Shown here one piece after another: positions 59,801 through 64,000 of a DNA stretch of 64,000 nucleotides. Every line of letters starts with the position of its first letter. The stretch's first letter is position 1. The notes beneath the pieces are model-generated. The model saw only the letters and a list, made by a program, of their open reading frames with translations. It was not told where the DNA came from and did not search any database. The stretch spans positions 175,349 to 239,348 of the forward strand of contig NZ_JSEE01000005.1 in NCBI RefSeq assembly GCF_001625355.1, written 5' to 3'. The stretch is from Marinomonas sp. TW1 (GTDB taxonomy: Bacteria > Pseudomonadota > Gammaproteobacteria > Pseudomonadales > Marinomonadaceae). The position numbers and the translations under genes are program-made.

Positions 59801-61882
59801 TCAGACATTTAAATACTGATCATGATTCGGTAGCCAGCGGCTCAATAATGGAGGAATGTGATCAGGAAAGTTCTGGTGTAATAATCCAGCGGCACGCTGA
59901 ACATCATCTAGCAAGGCTTTATCTCTCTGTAAGTCCGCCACTTTAAACTCCCATAAGCCGGTTTGTCGCGTGCCTAAAAGCTCTCCTGGCCCTCTCAGCT
60001 CTAAATCCTTCTCGGCGATTTTGAAACCATCACTGGTTTCTCTCATGGTGGATAATCGTGCTTTACCCTGTTGTCCAAGAGGGGCTTTGTAAAGCAGGAC
60101 GCAATGACTGGCTGCTTGTCCTCGCCCAACACGGCCTCGCAACTGGTGCAGTTGAGCCAAACCGAGGCGTTCGGGGTTTTCAATGACCATCAAACTGGCA
60201 TTCGGTACATCCACGCCGACTTCAATCACCGTGGTGGCAACAAGCAGCTGAATTTCTCCTGCTTTAAATTGCGCCATAATGTCAGCTTTTTCTTGTGCTT
60301 TTAAACGTCCGTGAACCAAACCAATGCGCAGGCCAAGTAACTGTTCTTGCAAGAGCAGTGCAGTATCTTCTGCGGCTTGGCATTGCAGGGCTTCGGATTC
60401 TTCAATGAGAGTGCACACCCAGTAAGTCTGCTTACCTTCTTGGCAGGCGCTTTTGACTCGCTCAATGACTTCTTGGCGACGTTGATCCGACACGACGATG
60501 GTGTTGACGGGCGTGCGGCCTGGTGGAAGTTCATCGATAATGGAGCAATCCAAATCCGCATAAGCAGACATGGCCAACGTTCGAGGAATGGGGGTCGCTG
60601 TCATGATGAGCTGGTGAGGCTGAAGACCCTGTTTCATACCTTTTTCTCGCAAGGCCATCCGTTGATGCACACCGAATCTATGTTGTTCATCTATGATGGC
60701 CAGCGCCAAACGATCAAATTCGACGCTTTCTTGAAACAACGCATGGGTGCCGACCACAATCTGTGCTTGCCCTGAGGCAATGAGCTTGAGTTCTTGCTCT
60801 CGGGTTTTGCCTTTGAGTTTGCCCGTCATCCAAGCGACCTGTAAACCGAGTGGCTGGAACCACTGGGTGAAGTTCGTATAATGTTGCTCGGCAAGAATTT
60901 CAGTGGGGGCCATCACAGCAACCTGATAACCGGCTTGCACAACGGCAGCAGCGGACAAGGCGGCGACCAGTGTCTTGCCTGAGCCAACATCACCTTGTAC
61001 AAGGCGTAACATGGGATGTCCTGTTGCCAAATCCTTGAGAATTTCACGGAAGACGCGTTGTTGGGCTTGAGTTGGTGAGAACGGCAATCGTGCTAACAGT
61101 TGCTCGCTCAGTGCCCCAGCTTCAGTCACCTTGATGCTTTTATCTTGTTTGGCTTTTATTCGCTTACCAATTAACGATAACTGATGCGCCATCAATTCCT
61201 CAAACGACAATCGATATTGTGCAGGGTGGCACCCTTGTTTGAGGGATTCTAGATCGGCATCTCGGGATGGATGGTGAAGAAACTGAATGGCGTCATTCAG
61301 TGAAGATAAACTGAACTGGTGGCGCAATTCATCGGGCAACCACTCTTGTAAATTGTATGGTGTGAGTCGTTCCAATGCTTGTTCGCATAATTGTCGAATT
61401 TTGGTTTGGGTTAAGCCTTCGGTCAGTGGGTAAATCGGCGTCAGTTGAGACGACGCTAAAGGCGCTTCATCGTCTTCAATCAGTTTGTACTCTGGGTGGT
61501 ACATTTCAAATCCGGCACTACCTCGACGAATTTCGCCAAAGCAACGCACGCGTTTGCCGGATTCCAGTTGCTTCTTTTGTGCGGCTGAAAAGTGAAAGAA
61601 GCGCAGGCACAGACTGCCAGAATGATCTTTAAGGCGACACAATAAGCTGCGGCGTTTGCCCATTTTGACTTCGCAGCTCATGACTTGACCTTCTATTACC
61701 GCTTCGTCACCAAAGCCAAGTTGCCCAATGGGCACGACGCGAGTTCTGTCTTGGTAGCGAATGGGAAGATGGAAAAGCAAATCCTGTACGGTATGGAGAT
61801 GCATCTTGGCGAGTTTCTCCGCCATGGCTTCTCCCACACCTTTTAATTCTCGGACATCCTGTGTGTCTAATCCATCTATCAT
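59801..61882 (-). CDS. recG: ATP-dependent DNA helicase RecG
   Basis: 693 residues: N-terminal wedge/OB domain (LLFHLPIRYQDRTRV, RLKDHSGSLCLRFFHF), helicase motif I GDVGSGKT, II IIDEQHRFGV, TATPIPRT, and motif VI region ERLGLAQLHQLRGRVGRG, ending with the RecG-specific GTRQTG. Fork reversal and recombination repair. Gene order recG then oxyR on the same strand. Confidence 0.96.
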   Translation of the reverse strand: MIDGLDTQDVRELKGVGEAMAEKLAKMHLHTVQDLLFHLPIRYQDRTRVVPIGQLGFGDEAVIEGQVMSCEVKMGKRRSLLCRLKDHSGSLCLRFFHFSAAQKKQLESGKRVRCFGEIRRGSAGFEMYHPEYKLIEDDEAPLASSQLTPIYPLTEGLTQTKIRQLCEQALERLTPYNLQEWLPDELRHQFSLSSLNDAIQFLHHPSRDADLESLKQGCHPAQYRLSFEELMAHQLSLIGKRIKAKQDKSIKVTEAGALSEQLLARLPFSPTQAQQRVFREILKDLATGHPMLRLVQGDVGSGKTLVAALSAAAVVQAGYQVAVMAPTEILAEQHYTNFTQWFQPLGLQVAWMTGKLKGKTREQELKLIASGQAQIVVGTHALFQESVEFDRLALAIIDEQHRFGVHQRMALREKGMKQGLQPHQLIMTATPIPRTLAMSAYADLDCSIIDELPPGRTPVNTIVVSDQRRQEVIERVKSACQEGKQTYWVCTLIEESEALQCQAAEDTALLLQEQLLGLRIGLVHGRLKAQEKADIMAQFKAGEIQLLVATTVIEVGVDVPNASLMVIENPERLGLAQLHQLRGRVGRGQAASHCVLLYKAPLGQQGKARLSTMRETSDGFKIAEKDLELRGPGELLGTRQTGLWEFKVADLQRDKALLDDVQRAAGLLHQNFPDHIPPLLSRWLPNHDQYLNV

Positions 61883-61895
61883 CTTAATGCACTAC

Positions 61896-62801
61896 TTATA
61901 ATTCGAGTTGTTTACAGGCGTCGCGAATGGACTGACTGACTGACTCAATGGCTTTAGGGCGAGGAAAACTGGCGCGCCAAGCTAAAGCAACGGTACGTTT
62001 TGGTACCGGGTTGGCAAAAGGGCGTACTGCCAGCATCGAGTGATCGATGTTGGTCACAGCCGATTTTGGCAATACCGTTACCCCAAGGCCGGAGGACACC
62101 ATATAGCGAATGGTTTCCAATGAGCTGCCATTGACCACAGTACGGCCATTATTGACTTCATTATCGGTTAAGAGGGGGCAGGCCTCTAATACTTGTTCGC
62201 TGAAGCAATGACCTTTACCCAAAAGGAGGAGATTGTCGGTCGAGAGTTGATCGGTATTAATGTGGTCTAACTGAGTCCAAGGATGATTTTTCGGCATAAG
62301 AACAACGAACTCTTCCTCGTAAATTGGTTGCGTCACCACGTCAGGTTCTTGGAAAGGCAGGGCAACGATAATGGCATCCAAATCGCCATTGCGAAGTTTA
62401 GGGCGCAGATTCTCAGTTAGGTCCTCTTCTATGACAAGCGGCATGCCGGAGGTGATTTGACTCAAGGAAGGAATCATCACTGGAAATAGGTAGGGTGCAA
62501 TGGTGTAAATGGCACCAACCTTAAGAGGGCCGGTTAGCTGGTTTTTACCGGCATTGGCGAGCTCTTTGATCATGTTTGCTTGATCCAGTACTCGTTTGGC
62601 TTGAGTGATGATTTGTTCACCCACTGGCGTGATGTATACCGAGCTTTTGCTACGTTCAAAGATGGCTGTTCCTAGCTCTTCTTCCAGTTTCTTGACGGCG
62701 ACGCTCAGTGTGGGTTGTGATACATAACAACGATCAGCTGCTCGACCGAAGTGTTTTTCTTCAGCCAACATTACAATGTATTTTAATTCGGTTAATGTCA
62801 T
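61896..62801 (-). CDS. oxyR: Peroxide-sensing LysR-type regulator OxyR
   Basis: 301 residues from the ATG at 62801 (AAGGTG upstream); the frame opens 8 codons earlier without support. LysR helix-turn-helix (FGRAADRCYVSQPTLSVAVKKLE) and an OxyR-type sensor with C199 and C208 in LGKGHCFSEQVLEACP, the same numbers as the E. coli disulfide switch. 13 nt upstream of recG, likely co-transcribed, although the classic oxyR-recG pair is found in both orders. Confidence 0.95.
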   Translation of the reverse strand: MTLTELKYIVMLAEEKHFGRAADRCYVSQPTLSVAVKKLEEELGTAIFERSKSSVYITPVGEQIITQAKRVLDQANMIKELANAGKNQLTGPLKVGAIYTIAPYLFPVMIPSLSQITSGMPLVIEEDLTENLRPKLRNGDLDAIIVALPFQEPDVVTQPIYEEEFVVLMPKNHPWTQLDHINTDQLSTDNLLLLGKGHCFSEQVLEACPLLTDNEVNNGRTVVNGSSLETIRYMVSSGLGVTVLPKSAVTNIDHSMLAVRPFANPVPKRTVALAWRASFPRPKAIESVSQSIRDACKQLEL

Positions 62802-62987
62802 GGTGCACCTTGCCTGATAGGCCATTATTACTAATAACTATGATAATACATAATTTAATAAAGTATACTCGTTGATTTTTGTTACAGACATTTTGTGGTG
62901 GTCAACGCCTTACTATTGTCTTTTTTGTAAAGAAGGCAAGTCGTTGTTAGATTCATACATTCATCGAAGACATTGTTAGAGGGCTCA

Positions 62988-63836
62988 ATGGCAAACATAT
63001 TGATTGCAGGTTGCGGAGATCTAGGAACAGGGTTAGCCAAGGATTTAGTGGCACAAGGCCATCAAGTCACGGGTATTCGTCGCAACGGTACTCTTTTTCC
63101 TGAAGGTGTTGAAGGCATAACGGGAGACTTACGAGCGCTACCGAATGAGGCTCTACCAGACGTGTCATTGATCTTTTTAATTATGACGCCAAATGAGCGC
63201 AGTGAAGCGGGTTATCGGCAAGCCTACTACGATACTGCGCAAGTATTAGTACGTCGTTATCAACATTCGATCAACCCAGTCAAAATGGTGTTTGTCTCCA
63301 GTACCAGTGTTTATGGTCAAAACCAAGGAGAATGGATTGATGAACAAAGCCCCGCTCAGCCAAGTTCCGTGACCGCAAAGGTATTAATCGAAACGGAAGC
63401 CTTGTTACAGCAGGCATTCACCTGTGTATCCGCAAGGTGTTCTGGTATTTATGGGCCTGGTCGTTTTGCGTTAATGAAGAAAGTAATGACAGAGCAAGCA
63501 TGGGGCGCCAACAGTTGGACGAATCGTGTGCATCGTGACGACGTGGTATCTGCCTTGTTGTTGCTGGCAGAACTGCTGTTGGAAGATCAAGACGTGCCTG
63601 CCCATGTGATTGTGACGGATCAAACGCCCGTGTCTATGTGGGAAGTAAAGCTTTGGCTGGCGACCAATTTAAAGGTAGCGATCAAAGCCAGTCTAGAAGA
63701 AGGCTTAGCGCCGCAGTCGGGCAAACGTATTCTGGCTGACTATCTTCATCACCATGGCTGGCAACGTCATTACCCAAGTTATGTCGCTGGCTATCGAAAA
63801 CTACTGATTGATTTTCAACAGAGTCTAGCCGTGTAA
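62988..63836 (+). CDS. NAD(P)-binding epimerase-like protein (YeeZ-type)
   Basis: 282 residues from the ATG at 62988 (GAGGG Shine-Dalgarno). Extended SDR/epimerase fold: ANILIAGCGDLGTGLAKDLV glycine motif, FVSSTSVYGQNQGEW and the catalytic YxxxK position replaced by the ITAKVLIETEALL-like SVTAKVLIETEALL segment, so the usual Tyr is not seen; CSGIYGPGR follows. Similar to the uncharacterised YeeZ group. Function unknown. It diverges from oxyR. Confidence 0.78.
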   Translation: MANILIAGCGDLGTGLAKDLVAQGHQVTGIRRNGTLFPEGVEGITGDLRALPNEALPDVSLIFLIMTPNERSEAGYRQAYYDTAQVLVRRYQHSINPVKMVFVSSTSVYGQNQGEWIDEQSPAQPSSVTAKVLIETEALLQQAFTCVSARCSGIYGPGRFALMKKVMTEQAWGANSWTNRVHRDDVVSALLLLAELLLEDQDVPAHVIVTDQTPVSMWEVKLWLATNLKVAIKASLEEGLAPQSGKRILADYLHHHGWQRHYPSYVAGYRKLLIDFQQSLAV

Positions 63837-63918
63837 AGCGGCGTGTATGGACCTAAAAAAAGAGGCAAAAAGCCTAATGCTGTTCACTTAAGGGTTGAAT
63901 TTAATTGAATAGCCTCAG

Positions 63919-63958
63919 AAAATCCGATTAAGCTTTCTTAATCGGATTTTTTTTGTGT
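63919..63958. terminator. Bidirectional terminator at the end of the window
   Basis: Perfect 14-bp stem AAAATCCGATTAAG/CTTAATCGGATTTT (63919-63950) with a CTTT loop and an eight-T run on the + strand, between convergent genes. Confidence 0.88.
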
Positions 63959-63969
63959 CTATTCAACAG

Positions 63970-64000
63970 TTACTTCTCAGCATCGATGAGCTCCACTCAT
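63970..64000 (-). CDS. C-terminal fragment of a convergent gene (only ~10 codons)
   Basis: On the minus strand a frame ends VELIDAEK then TAA at 63970-63972, just beyond the terminator. The ending looks protein-like and the position after a terminator fits a 3' gene end, but the piece is too short to identify. Confidence 0.35.

Noticed and set aside
1..64000. CRISPR arrays, tRNA, rRNA, insertion sequences or phage genes
   Set aside because: No regularly spaced repeats, transposase or integrase motifs, and no recognisable tRNA or rRNA stretch were seen on reading.

Overview
The window looks like a chromosomal segment of a marine gammaproteobacterium of the Oceanospirillales type, most likely Marinomonas or a close relative. 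This is inferred from protein style and gene content; no rRNA or tRNA is present to anchor it. GC content is moderate, genes are densely packed, intrinsic terminators are clear, and mobile DNA is almost absent. The only island-like stretch is at about 7.98-9.5 kb, with an AT-rich DUF2971 gene and a ParE/CopG-type toxin-antitoxin pair.

Layout: (1) 1-9.5 kb holds a partial CsdA-type cysteine desulfurase divergent from a MocR-like regulator, a DsbA/FrnE-like oxidoreductase, aspartate/aromatic aminotransferase, a 64-residue protein, uvrD, then the small accessory patch. (2) 9.6-14.8 kb holds a Gfo/Idh/MocA dehydrogenase and three tandem, separately terminated paralogues of a TakP-like TRAP solute-binding lipoprotein. 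(3) 14.8-22.8 kb holds proline catabolism, with a PutA whose C-terminal ALDH-like domain is a separate downstream gene, an AraC-type regulator, and a dctQM-qor operon that probably supplies the membrane part for the tandem binding proteins. (4) 23-31.8 kb holds an operon of NCS2-like permease, iron alcohol dehydrogenase and succinate-semialdehyde dehydrogenase, beside an operon of sensor kinase, sigma54-type response regulator and type-I periplasmic binding protein. (5) 32-38.7 kb is pstSCAB-phoU, with phoBR at 49.7-51.7 kb. Matching Pho boxes with the same geometry precede pstS and phoB, so the two loci form one regulon. (6) 39.3-42 kb is the most unusual locus: a cysteine-free SUOX/pterin-binding-like secreted protein, a membrane hybrid kinase that has lost its H-box His and its receiver Asp and Lys, and an intact Hpt protein. 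(7) 42.1-47.8 kb is oppABCDF. (8) 47.9-54.5 kb holds cysZ, a response regulator, phoBR, ubiCA and an HDOD protein. (9) 54.5-59.8 kb is aapJQMP with a divergent lrp. (10) 59.8-64 kb holds recG, oxyR, an NAD(P)-binding epimerase-like protein and the edge of a convergent gene.

Overall theme: uptake and catabolism of organic nitrogen and carbon (peptides, amino acids, proline, oxo- or hydroxy-acids), plus phosphate sensing. Several sensory modules combine periplasmic binding proteins with kinases. All functional statements rest on reading motifs, lengths and context in the sequence; no database search was run.
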